Assembly (NCBI GenBank): GCA_033961575.1 | Contig: CM066737.1 | Location: forward strand, 96,934,709-96,998,708 | Reading direction: 5' to 3' | Source of the DNA: Aselliscus stoliczkanus | Lineage: Eukaryota > Chordata > Mammalia > Chiroptera > Hipposideridae | DNA: 64,000 nt | Part shown: piece by piece, positions 11,841 through 22,900 of the stretch | Layout of the letters: the number at the start of each line of letters is the position of its first letter | Numbering within the stretch: position 1 is the first letter of the stretch | Notes under the pieces: generated by a model | Database searches by the model: none | Told to the model about the DNA's origin: nothing | The model's input: the letters and a program-made list of their open reading frames with translations, nothing else | Made by a program: the position numbers and the translations under genes

Positions 11841-14458
11841 CTTTGGAAACATGCCTTTAAGACATCCTGCATGTTAAGGTCAGCAATGATTAATTTAGAA
11901 ACTGTGAATGTTAATTGAAGGCATTCTTTCAGAAGAAACCTTTTAAACATTTGGCTCATGCTGGCTAATAAGAAGGGCAAAAATTACTTCATTGTGTAAA
12001 TATAGGGAGAATTTCTTCTTCCCAGTAATGTGAATACATACCTGTTTGGGTTGTATGAAAAGAGAGGAAGTCATTAGGCAAGTGAAATAGGTAAGGTGAC
12101 ATTGAATTTTGGGGTTTAAATTATTTCCCACATTAGGCTTTATGGAGCTAACCTGGTCCTGATCCAACAGAGAGACAAGAGCCAAAATTATAAAGCTATA
12201 AAATGGGTGGAACTGTGTACCATGATTTTGTATTTTGAGGTAAATGCAAACCTAATGATAAAAATGTTCTAGGATTTCTCCTGCTATAACTTTTGATCTA
12301 ACTAATCAATGATATATTCTATAGAACACCACAATTGGTCAAATCTTGGAAGTACCAATTACTCAGTTGAAGGCATTTCTTTATTTAGTGTTGGTTTGAC
12401 CAAGCCTATAATTCAAGAATTTTTCAGAACGGCCCTTGCTTCCCTTTCAAGTAGCCTAAAATGGAAGACATTTATAAATAACTAAGATTTTGAATAAAGT
12501 CTTCAAACCTTCTCCAAATGTTTGTCATGAGGTCAAGGCAACCTAAATAACCAAAGGACAATTATATTAAGTTGAGAATCCTGCAACATGTTAAATTATT
12601 ATACTGTGTGTGCATGCAAAATGAGATATATTCACATAGGATTTGTTACACTCACATGGGCAACCCCTGGGGCCCTTCCTAGGAAAAATCATAACACATC
12701 ACAGTGATTTAGTGTATTCCCTGCTGACCACCCATCCCACAAAGATAAAATCTGTTAAAATTAGCACTGAGAACAACAGTGACAGAGAGAAAGCTAAGGG
12801 AGACCATGGTCATAGTGCTAGGGTAATGGGGTTCAGGATGTGGTTATGAATTATTTGTATTCTATTACACTCATGTTTTCTTCTTTTCACCTGCACACCC
12901 CTTATCTGAGTCATTGGGACACTCTGAATGTCTGATTTCCAAAGGAGGGACATTGTCAAAATCATCTGAATGTCCCAAATTGTCATAACTAGAGATAATG
13001 ATTGAGAACCAATTTCCATTCTAGTCTTCGTTTTTTGTTCATTTTAATTCACAATTATGTAGACATAGTCTTTTCTATTTTGACTGTCTTTCATTCTGAT
13101 AAGTTGAGCATGAAATCTAAATCTCATGATTTTTGAGTGATTTATTTGAAATCTATATACTTTTTAAAGTTTTGACAAAAGATTTTGTTACAATATGCAT
13201 TGTTTTACTTATTTAAGAAGTTGTATTGCAAAACATAAATATACTTAAAAGCTATATTTTAAAAACACACCCATCAAAAATCACTATCATATATATTTTT
13301 GTACGTATTTTAAAAGCTTACTTAAGGAATACTAGAAAAAAATTTCATATATTCCTTCAATAATATCATTAAAACAGAATGTGCTATGAGGATGTAAAAA
13401 AAAGAGTAAAGCATTTTTTATTATGATTCTCATCCTCTATAATTCTATACATGATGTTCTATAGGAATTAAAATGATTTGGGTATTGGTTATAATTGATT
13501 TATTCAAATAAACTCATAATGAATCAACATAGATATTTGTTCTTAATTCAAGTAGAAAATAATTTTATTGTTATATAAATAGAACAAAATGTTTTAAAAA
13601 TTTTAAGAAAGAACTAAATTTATTAATCATTTAGATAAAACAGTAGGGATTTTTGTTTGTTTTTTAATATGAAACCAAACTATTTTTTTCCAGTTGAATT
13701 CTGTTATGCAGTCCCCCAGGCTAAATACATTAGAGTGGGTTGTGTATAAGCCATGAGCCTTATACATGAGGGATGGGCTACATCTCTGTACAAGGTCCCT
13801 ACCCTTTTTGTGAATTAGAGATGGAGGCATCAAGGTAGTCCTTGGGAAATGAAGAGGTTCGCATATATACCTTACACCCCGGGAAACACACTGCATTCAT
13901 GTCATGCATAGTTATCTCCATGTTATCTCCGTACCTAAATTATTTTTGATGAATCATCTAGGTAAGCAGTATGAGAGGGGTCTGTAGAAAAGTAGCATTT
14001 CAGTAAATAATTGTACTGAAAGCATGTGCTTTGTCAAACATATTAATGCATCATAAAACGTTTTTGAGAACATATGTGAATTCCTAAAATCTGTCAGGGG
14101 AGATATGTGCTCGTTTTTAAAAGCATGTGCAATTATTGCTGAGTGTTTTTGCTGTTTCATGAGCATTGGAAAAATAACTGTACAAATATTGAGGCCAAAT
14201 GAAACTCAATTTGAGCAGAACAAGAAACCATAGCAACTCATCTTTTTCATCCAGAAATCACAGAAAAATTGCAACCTGACAGTGACCTCAAAACAACATA
14301 CTCCTGCCCAAATATTGTTTAATTTTATATTATGTATGCTCAATAGAATTCTTCAATTACAATCTACATTTTCTAAATGTTTTTCCCTCAAAATTTTATG
14401 GATAAAGGAAATATCTGTGAGTTTATTTTATTACTTCTGATAGGAAAGTGCATATTTT
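11839..14458. other. Unassigned AT-rich sequence
   Basis: No recognised transposon, tandem repeat or convincing frame. The part from ~13050 to 13650 is strongly AT-rich. Confidence 0.4.
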
Positions 14459-14472
14459 AGCACTGATACTTT

Positions 14473-15024
14473 AAAAAAAAAGATTTTTTATTTTATTGGG
14501 AAATTGGGAGAGGGGAACAGCATTGGAGAATCAGGGAAGGGGAACAGACAAGTTGCTGTCTTTTTGTTCTTTAGTCTAGTAGCAGAAGACGTTGCTTCAT
14601 TGGCCCATGTTGGTATCATCATTGCGCTCTTCCCGGATGAGGCAGATTGGTCGCCAGCCTCTGGATGGTTGCTCACGCTGGCTCCTGGCAGCTCACGCTG
14701 GCTGCCAGCCACTCACTGTAGCCTATGGCAGCCCACTGTAGCAGGGGCTGCAGCCTACACCATCGCCAGGGCTTGCAGCCCAGCTCCAGGTGGAGCTGTT
14801 GTTAGCTGTAAAGGGCAGTGTCACTGGCCCTCATATATGGGATCCGAACCGGAGTTGCTGGTGTCCCAAACCAGCTCTTTTTTTTTTTTTTGAGGGCAGT
14901 GTCACTGGCCCTCATATGTGGGACCTGAACTGGGTCCACTGGCTTCCCAGGCCAGCGCTTAACCACCACTCCACTCGGCCAGCCCCCAAACCAGCTCTTA
15001 ACCAATGCGCCACTCGGCCAGCCC
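14473..15024 (-). mobile_element. Long tRNA-derived SINE (minus) carrying a nested short SINE
   Basis: Flanked by a 14-bp duplication agcactgatacttt at 14459-14472 and 15025-15038. On the minus strand: head GGGCTGGCCGAGTGGCGCAT with box A, box B near 14840, a ~340-bp GC-rich body with tandem 'ggctgccagcc/ctcac' phrases, then CCCAATAAAATAAAAAATCTTTT at the 3' end. A second, short SINE of the same type interrupts it at 14880-14984. Confidence 0.9.
14880..14984 (-). mobile_element. Short SINE nested in the long SINE
   Basis: A ~105-bp head-only element (GGCTGGCCGAGTGGAGTGGT...box B GTTCAGGTCCC...GAGGGCCAGTGACACTGCCCTC plus A-tail) flanked by the 15-bp duplication cccaaaccagctctt at 14865-14879 and 14985-14999. 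The nesting proves it inserted after its host. Confidence 0.9.
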
Positions 15025-15222
15025 AGCACTGATACTTTTTTCCCCAGGAATACCTAAGGTTCTGTGTAATAAGAAAATGGAAACAGGAAAAATATATAAA
15101 ATTTTATATTAAACACTGGAACTCAAGATGGCAGGGAATAATTTGGGGTTTTGAAACCCACATGGAGGAGCCAATGTGTATTCTCAAGTCATGTCCGGAA
15201 ATGATGTTATAATCCACAGAGC

Positions 15223-15332
15223 CTTTTTTATTTTCTTTAGAGAGCAGTGTCACTGGCCCTCATACGTGGGATCCAAACTGGGGCCGCTGGCTTCCCAAGC
15301 CAGCGCCCAACCACCGCGCCACTCGGCCGGCC
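15223..15332 (-). mobile_element. Short tRNA-derived SINE, minus orientation
   Basis: Minus strand: GGGGCCGGCCGAGTGGCGCG (box A), box B GTTTGGATCCC, 'gagggccagtgacactgc', then a short tail. Flanked by ccacagagc at 15214-15222 and 15333-15341. Confidence 0.88.
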
Positions 15333-15341
15333 CCACAGAGC

Positions 15342-16290
15342 GTTTTGCAGATGCTGATTTAGCTGATGTAAACACTCAAACTTTGCCTTTGCCCTTCTGT
15401 ATATCTACAAGAGCAAGCTCATGCTGTCTATGGGTCATGAAAATGGTCCTGATTCTCAGGGCAGGACGGTATTGATTGTCTCCTTCATTGGCACAGCTTC
15501 CAAGAGCACTCCCTTTGCCCTATTAGTCTTCCAGGCAGGGTCTTCTTCTACCACTTCCTCAGTTAAAGCAGCTCCAAGTTTTCATACTTTGCTTCCTAGT
15601 GAGCTTTGATTTAAATAAAGGATTCTGATCAAAAATATATAAAACTGTTGGACAATTAATGGGTAACAGCTCATGTCCTTGCTTTCTTCCCCCCCCAAAA
15701 TCTTTCCTTGAATTACTAACAGATATGTTTTTGATGAAATATTGTAGAAGACATACTTTCATTTATCTTATTCAATTTTAATGTTGGAGTCTAAATATTT
15801 TTACAGGTAAACTGTAATATAAATTTAAAATCTAAAATATTAGAGATATTTTTACTACTTTAAATATAAATTAGCTCATACAGACTTATTCCTTTCTAAA
15901 TGAGTATGTATGGGTTGGGGAGTGATTTGTTTTTTTCACCCTTCATAAATATTCAATTAAATATTTCAGGATCAATCATAACATGGCTGTGAAATAGCAA
16001 GTCCTAATTATATGCTACATAGAAATTAAGCTTTAATACACCATATGCCCTACAACTTTTAATGAGATTTATACATTTAAAATGCTTGCCCTATTAAGAA
16101 AATGGCATCTAATGTGGAGAGAATGGCAGAAAATGCAAATAGAGAAAACATAAAATTTGTTGAATGTTTATGAGTGTGCCTGTGAATCTAGGACTGAGGA
16201 TTTGCATGAGAATATAGTAAGAAGATTGGAAAGAGAGTTTAGAGACAAATTCTGAAACCATTGACTTTAAAAATTAGAAAAATCTGAAAG
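15342..16290. other. Unassigned AT-rich sequence
   Basis: No recognised repeat. Small open frames up to 99 codons extend out of the preceding SINE and show no domain. Confidence 0.4.
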
Positions 16291-16545
16291 GTCATTTATT
16301 TATATCTTTTCTCTGATGCACAAACTCCTTTCTAGCATCACTAATAATCAATCATTCTGTCTGTTATACCTCCTATGTCAGTGAATGCATGACTTCAAAG
16401 GCAACCCATTTTACTGTTTGCCAGCTCTAATGACTAAAACTTCTTCCTTGTGTCACAAATATAACTTCCACCAGTGGTCTTAATTTTACCTCTGGAATAC
16501 TAAATAATCCTCTTTCTATGGCAATTCTTTTGAATGTGAAAAATC
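16291..16545 (-). mobile_element. Ancient CR1/L3-like element fragment (copy 1 of 3)
   Basis: Phrases 'ggcaacccattttactgtttgccagctctaatgactaaaacttcttcctt', 'aacttccaccagtggtcttaatt' and 'ctggaatactaaataatcctctttctatgg' follow the order of a very old mammalian CR1/L3-type retrotransposon. A better copy lies at 37565-37900. Orientation is inferred, not proven. Confidence 0.5.
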
Positions 16546-16636
16546 ATTTAAAAAATACTATGATATACTTCTTGTGTGACTTATGGCAGTCAGATTCTGT
16601 TAGCTATGATTGGCTCTTCACCCTGAGGAGAGCTTT

Positions 16637-16767
16637 ATGTGCTTAATATTAACGTTAACAAATACATAAGTATTTCTTATTATGTGTCAGGAAATCTAAG
16701 TAATTTACATATGCTAACTTATTAAACCTCATAACCTCCCTATGAGATAGGTACTATTATTACCTTT
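16637..16767 (-). mobile_element. MIR SINE fragment truncated by L1
   Basis: 'ttcttattatgtgtcaggaaatctaagtaatttacatatgctaacttattaaacctcataacctccctatgagataggtactattattacc' (cited in pieces) matches the antisense MIR 3' region; the following L1 cuts it off. Confidence 0.6.
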
Positions 16768-18370
16768 TTTTAATTTTTTATTTTAATTTTTCAATTACAG
16801 TTGACATTCAATGTTATATTAGTTTCAGGTGTACAACACAGTGATCAGATATTTGTATAACTTATGAGGTGATCACCCTGGTAAGTCTAGTATCCATCTG
16901 ACACCATACATAGTTATTATAGTATTATTGACTATATTCTGTATGCTGTAATTTACATTCCTGTGACTCTTTTTATAACTGGCAATTTGTACTTCTTAAA
17001 CCCTTAACCTTTTTCATCCATCCCCCCAAATCCCTCTTATCTGGCAACCATCAGTTTGTTCTATGTATCTATGAGTTTTTTCTTTTTTGTTCATTTATTT
17101 TGGTTTTTAGATTCTACATATAAGTGAAATCATATGATATTTGTCTTTCTCTGTCTGACGTTTCACTTATCACAATACCCTGTAGACCCATCTATGTTGT
17201 CACAAATGGCAACATTTCATTCTTTTTATAGCCAGGTTAATATTTTTTTTAACTTTTTATTGGGGAATAATGTGGGGTTTTTTTGTTGTTGCTATTGTTG
17301 TTTTTGTTTTGTTTTGGGGAGATTGGGGGAGGGAAACAGTGTTGGGGAATTGATTGGGGGGGGGGACCAGCAAAGTTGTTGTTCTTCAATCTTAGTTGTG
17401 GAGGGCACCAGTCGCCATCTGGCCTCCCGTCAGCAGCTCGTGGCCTTTAAGCTCAAGGTTCTGTGTTACAATCTTAGTTGTGGGTGGGCATAGCCACCAT
17501 CCCATGCCGGAGTTGAACCTGACAGCCTTGTTGTTAGGAGCGCACTCTCTATCCACTGAACCATCCTGGTGGCAGCTCAGCTCAAGATGCCAAGTTCAGT
17601 CTTAGTTGCAGGTGGGCATAGCCACCATCCCATGTGGGAGTTAAATCCAGCAACCTTGTTGTTAAGAGCGCATGTCCTATCCACTGAGCCATCTGGGCGG
17701 CATCTCAGCTCAAGGTGCTGAATTCAGTCTTAGTTTTGGGCGGGCATAGCCCACCATCGAACAGGCAGACTTGTTGTTAGGAGCATGTGCTCTCACCAGC
17801 TGAGCCATTCTCCCACCTGTTGGCAGCTCAGCGATAGCTCAGCTTGGGCGCAGCATCACCAGTCCATGTGGGAATCAAACCGGTGGCCCAGCCCTGTTGC
17901 TCAGAGCTAGCGTTCTTAAGCTAACTCTTAACCAACTGAGCCACTCAGCCGGCCCAAGTAATATTTTATTATATATTATGTATTATATATAGATATAGAT
18001 ATATAGAGATATCACATCTTCTTTATCCATTCATCTATTGATGGACACTTGGGTGCTTCAATATCTTGGCTATTGTATATAATGCTGCAATAAACATAGA
18101 AGTGCATATATCTTTTCAAATTAGTGTCTTGGATTTCTTCAGATAAATACACAGAAGTGGAATTGCTGGGTCATATGGCAGTCATTTTTAGTTTTTTGAG
18201 GAGCCTCTATCCTGTTTTCCATAGTGGCTGCACCAATTTATAATCTCTCCACGATTGCACAGGGTTCCCTTTTCTCAACATTCTCTCCAGCACTTGTCAT
18301 TTCTTGTCTTTTTGATGATAGCCTTTCTAACAGCTGTGAGGTGATATCTCATTGTGGTTTTAATTTAGTA
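16768..18370 (-). mobile_element. L1 3' region, minus orientation, split by a SINE
   Basis: Starts with the antisense L1 3' end (ttttcaattacagttgacattc, tttcaggtgtacaacacagtg) and runs through 'ctggcaaccatcagtttg', 'aagtgaaatcatatgat', 'ggacacttgggtgctt' and 'agaagtggaattgctggg' in the standard order. The SINE at 17247-17955 interrupts it, and sequence resumes at 17958. ORF2 is heavily decayed. Confidence 0.85.
17247..17955 (-). mobile_element. Composite SINE with about four tRNA-like modules
   Basis: An unusually long (~710 bp) member of the local SINE group. On the minus strand the head is GGGCCGGCTGAGTGGCTCAG with box B near 17870-17885 (GGTTTGATTCC). Three further tRNA-like modules of ~110-125 bp follow (about 17716-17820, 17591-17715 and 17470-17590). 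The best two have box A-like TGGNTCAGTGGATA and box B-like GGTTCAACTCC or GGATTTAACTCC, each tied to 'ggtgggcatagccaccatcccatg'. The last part is the shared SINE tail ending in CCCCAATAAAAAGTT. Flanks share taatatttt. Confidence 0.8.
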
Positions 18371-20430
18371 TTCCATGTGTACTTGAAAAGAATGTATATT
18401 CTGCTGCTTTGGGGTGAAATGTCCTAAAATAACAATTAAGTCTACCTGGTCTAATATGTCATTTAAGGCCACTGCTTTCTTGTTGAACAATCTATCCACT
18501 GACGTCAATGTGTTGTTGAAGTCTGCTACTATGACTGTGTTACTGTTGATCTCTCCTTTATGTCCATCAATATTTGCTTTATATATTTAAGTACTCCTAC
18601 ATTGGGTGCATAGATGTTTACAAGAGTTGGATCCTCTTGTTAAATTGGTACATTTATCATTATTAAATGCCCTTCTTTGTCTATTGTTAGAGCCCTTGTT
18701 TTAAAATATATTTTTCCTGATATAAGTATTGCTATTTTAACTTTGTTTTCATTTCTGTTTGCATGAAATGTCTTTTCCTATTCCTTTACTTTCAGTTTGT
18801 GTGTGTCTTTCAATTTGTAGTGGGTCACTTGTAGGCAGCATATGTATGGGTGTTATTATTGCCATTTCATTAATTGTTTTCTGATTGTTTTTGTAGTTCT
18901 TCTCTGTTCCTTTCTTATTCTCTTACTCTGTTCTCTTGGATGCTGATGACTTTCTGTAATGTTGTATTTGGATTCCTTTCTCTTCATTCCTTGTATATCT
19001 CTCAGATTTTTGATGTGTGGTTACCATATATGCTTCATGTATACTAAGCTATGTTTATAGAAGTCTATTTTAAGTTGATGGTCACTTAAGTTCAAGCACA
19101 TTCTAAAATCACTACCATTTTTATTCACCCCCTCCATGTTTATGTTTCTGTCATTATTTTTACTTTTTTGTGTGCATTTGTGTGTATCCCTTAATTTATT
19201 GTTTTAATTACACATGATCTTCCTACTTTTGCCTTTTAACTTTTGTACAAGTTTTATACTTGGTTGATCCACTGATTTAGTAAGTGTTTGCCTTTGTCAG
19301 TGAGAAGTTTTCTCTTTCCTATATTTTCTTATTCATATTTTTTATATGTTTTTTCTTATTGTTAAAGAAGCCCCTTTAACATTTCCTGTAATACTGGTTT
19401 GGTGGTGATGCACTCCTTTAGCTTTTTCTTGTCTGGAAAGCTCTATATCTCTCCTTAAATTCTAAATGATAACCTTGCTGAGTAGAGTAATCTTGCTTGT
19501 AGGTCTTTTCTTTTTATCATTTTCAATATTTCATGTCATCCCCCTTCTGGCCTGCAAAGTTTCTGTTGAAAACTCAGACACCAGTCTTGTGGGAGTTCCT
19601 TATAACTATCTACTTTTGCTACATTTAAAGTTCTCTTTTTGTCTTTAAACTTTAGCATTTTAATTATGATGTCTCTTTGGTGTGGGCCACTTTGGGTTCA
19701 TCATGTTTTGGACTTTGTAATTCCTGGACTTGTATGTGTATTTCCTTTACCAGGTTAGGGAAGTTTTCTCTCTTTATTTCTTCAAATAGGTTTTCAATTC
19801 CTTGTTCTCTCTCTTCTCCTGGTACTCCTAAGATGTGGATGTTGGTACTCTTGATGTTGTGCCAGAGATGCCTTAAACTATCCTCATTTTAAAAATTAGT
19901 TTTTTTTTGCTGTTCCAATCAGGTGTTTTCTACTACCTTGACTTCCAGGCCACTGATTCAATCCTCTGGCTCATCTAATCTGCTGTTGATTTTCTCTAGT
20001 GTTCTCTTCATTTTCACTTACTGTATTTTTCATTTATGACTGGTTCTATTTTATGGTTTCTGTCTCTTTGTTGAGGTTGTCATTGAGTTCAATTATTCTT
20101 CCCCTAAGTTCATTGACTATCCTTATAATGAGTGTTTTGAACTCTGCATCTGGCTGATTGCTTGTCCCTATTTCATTTATTTCTTTTTCTGGAATTTTGT
20201 CTTGTTATTTCATTTGGGACATGATTTTGTCTCCTCATTTTGGCTCCCTGCCTGTGTTTGTTTCTATGTATTAGGTAGATCTGCTACATCTCCCATTCTT
20301 GGCAGTGTGGCCTTATGTAGGAGGGGTCCTGTGAGGCCCAGTGGCACATTTTCTGTTCACCTGAGTTGGTTGCTCCAGAAGTGTCCTTTGTGTGGATTTT
20401 TTGTGCCTTCCTGTTCTATCAGTTAAGCCA
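18371..20430 (-). mobile_element. L1 5' portion, minus orientation, joined out of order
   Basis: 'gaaaagaatgtatattctgctgctttggggtgaaatgtcc', 'ttgtaggcagcatatgtatgggt', 'gcctgcaaagtttctg', 'ctcctcattttggctccctgcctgtg' and 'cttggcagtgtggccttatgtaggaggg' follow the order of an old L1M non-ORF2 region read in antisense. It directly follows the 3' half with a large part of ORF2 missing, so the copy is internally deleted or built from two insertions. Confidence 0.65.
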
Positions 20431-20559
20431 CACAAATATCTCCTAAGCAATTCAGTCCCCTACCCTCACAGACACACTACCAGTGTTACACCTCATCATT
20501 CCTTTCAATCCTGAATTCCTACACCAACCCTTCAAATTTCTATTTACCCATACTCTCTC

Positions 20560-20900
20560 TCTCCATTTCAGTCTATCCTCTACCCTGCTGCCAGAGTATT
20601 TGTCAAAATTGCAAATTTGATTGTATTATAAGTTTGTCTTAAAACCCTTCAGGGGTTCCATATTACCTTGAGAGCTATCCGTACTCCTTAGCATGGAACA
20701 CAACATCCTTCATTATCTGGCTTCCAACTACCTCTGCAGACATGTCACTGTCCACAGTCACCATGCACTCTGATATCCAGGTATGGTGAGCCATTTGCAG
20801 TTCTCTGAACACATGGTGACCTCTCAAAGGGCCTTTCAAATATGCCTGTGTCTAAAGTTTGTTTTCTTTCCCCTATACCACAATGCCTCCTATGCACTAT
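20560..20900 (-). mobile_element. L2 fragment, minus orientation
   Basis: 'aaaacccttcaggggttcc', 'ccgtactccttagcatgg', 'catccttcattatctggcttccaactacctct' and 'tgtctaaagtttgttttc' match the antisense L2 3' part. Ancient and non-coding. Confidence 0.75.
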
Positions 20901-21830
20901 TTCCCAAATGCAGCTTTAAGCAAAAAATTTCTGGAAGTAAGAATGAGAAGAAAGGAAATATTATTTCAAGCCCTTTATAAAATAATTGTAGACACTTCAC
21001 TCAGGAGTTTCTAAGTGCAACAGAAATCTGGGTGAGTAGGTAAAATAGCCACATAAATAAAAATGCACACCTTTTAGGTCACATCAGGAGATTGCCTTCA
21101 GATTTAAATGGCTGAGATCATTTCCACATTTCTCACAGCTAGCCATCTATAATTAAACAGTGGTACCAGTCGGCACACATTCATCATCTCCAAAGAAAAG
21201 AAAAGTCACCTCCATAAATCTCAAAATATGGGATATTAAAATTTTGTTTTTATAATAGTTGATGCACAACAATCTGTGCTAACATCTGATCATAAAGTAA
21301 CTTCTACTTAAGCTTAATCCATGTCCCAAGATTCAAAATTTACTCATGTAATGAAGAAAACCTGCTAGTTTTTTCCTTGATAAAAGCAAAGAAAATTAAA
21401 CCCTAATAGTTTAAATTATTTTTAAGTTTAAACAGGTTTGGATTTTGACTAGCGTTAGTAAATTCACTATGTATTAATATAGCTACCAACCAGGTTATCA
21501 CAAACACTCCTAGATGTTCTGCCTCAGTTCACACCTTTATCTAATGCAATTCTCCTTTCATTCTCTTGACTGATGGTTGATGAATAACTCTCCTAAATAT
21601 AATTCCCTTTCTTAAATGCTGTATGTAATTTTGTCAAATTCTCTTGCAATCCCCTTTCTACCTTCTATTCCCTTATGTTAAGTACCAAAAATATTCTTTC
21701 TCCCTGAAAGAAACAAATAGCTCCTGAGGTATCAAATTCCTAGAATGAAACAAAAGACAACCCACTCTATATTGATACCCCTTAGTCACTTTTCAGGGAC
21801 TGACTCTATATACGAGTATTATTAATTATC
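20901..21830. other. Unassigned sequence
   Basis: No recognised repeat or frame of interest; AT-rich. Confidence 0.4.
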
Positions 21831-21832
21831 TA

Positions 21833-22062
21833 GACCTGGAGTTGGCAAACTTTTTCTATAAAAAGTCAGATACTAAATATGTATTTTAGGCTTTGTAGAC
21901 CATATAGTCTCTGTTATAGTATAACTACTCAACTCTGCCATTATAATACAAAAGCAGACATTGACAGTACATAAAGGACAGAGTGTGTCTGTGTTCCAAA
22001 AAAATTTTATTTACCAAAAGAGGCAGCAAACATTTGGCCCATGGGCCATAGCTTTCTGATCT
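21833..22062 (+). mobile_element. hAT-Charlie MITE (MER58/MER33 type)
   Basis: 'gttggcaaactttttctata', 'ttttaggctttgtagaccatatagtctctgt', 'actactcaactctgcc', 'tgtgttccaaaaaaattttatttacc' and 'tttggcccatgggccatag' are the landmarks of this group of nonautonomous hAT elements. A related longer copy is at 56150-56543. Subfamily name uncertain. Confidence 0.75.
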
Positions 22063-22439
22063 CTTATCAGCCCCTTAAATCCTCTCTGACATCCCCTAAG
22101 GCAGTAATAAAAGGATTATTTGATTTATTTTAATACAGTTTTGTTGAGCAAGGCACATAAAAATAGCCTTCTTTGTCTGAGGATTCCCAATCTCAAAATC
22201 AAATAAGGCAAATATACTAATACTAGCTATGTCTACAGCATTTGAAATTATTAGGTACAAGACAATAAGGACATTGAAGTATGTACCATCAATTGCAAGT
22301 CGAAGGGAAAGAATTTTTAGAAACAGGGCAGGGGTTGGAAAAAACAATTCTTGTTATTCCCTGTCAAGAGGGATATGTTAGTTCAGGTGACTTAGAAGAG
22401 TGGAACAAGTAAGAATCTAAGGCCGGATTATTCCAGTTT

Positions 22440-22590
22440 CCAATGGCCATCAGAATGTGAACAGTCATAACATGTCTCTGACTTCCATTTCTTCATCTGT
22501 AAGATACAGATAATATCTGTCTTGAGGTCTTTCTCAAGGTTATTGAAAGATTATACTCATATATGTGAAAATGCTCTTTAAGAAGTAATT
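22440..22590 (+). mobile_element. MIR SINE fragment
   Basis: 'tctctgacttccatttcttcatctgtaagatacagataatatctgtcttg' and 'ttattgaaagattatac' resemble the 3' half of MIR. Confidence 0.55.
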
Positions 22591-22621
22591 TTCAGCTACA
22601 AATGCTCACTTTAAAAACTCA

Positions 22622-22732
22622 GGGCCGGCCAAGTGGCGCGGCGGTTAAGCGCTGGCTTGGGAAGCCAGCGGCCCCGGTTCAGGTCCCACATATGAGGGCC
22701 AGTGACATTGCCCTCAAAAAAACAAACAAACA
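22622..22732 (+). mobile_element. Short tRNA-derived SINE, plus orientation
   Basis: Head gGGCCGGCCAAGTGGCGCGGCGG (box A region), box B GGTTCAGGTCCC, 'gagggccagtgacattgccctc', then an A/C-rich tail. Flanked by aaaaactca on both sides. Confidence 0.9.
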
Positions 22733-22774
22733 AAAAAACTCATAGAGGAATCTATAGAGGAATGTAGAGGATCT

Positions 22775-22900
22775 ATGATTATTTTACTTGACGCCAATAT
22801 GCCCCTTGATCATTTCAGTTGCCACTCTTGAACTTCTCATCTTTTTTATATCTTCCTCCAGGAACAATGACCAGAACTAAAACACATAATACAAACAGAC
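22775..22900 (-). mobile_element. Ancient CR1/L3-like fragment (copy 2 of 3)
   Basis: 'tgatcatttcagttgccactcttgaacttctc' and 'gaccagaactaaaacac' match phrases of the same old retrotransposon group as 37565-37900. Confidence 0.4.
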
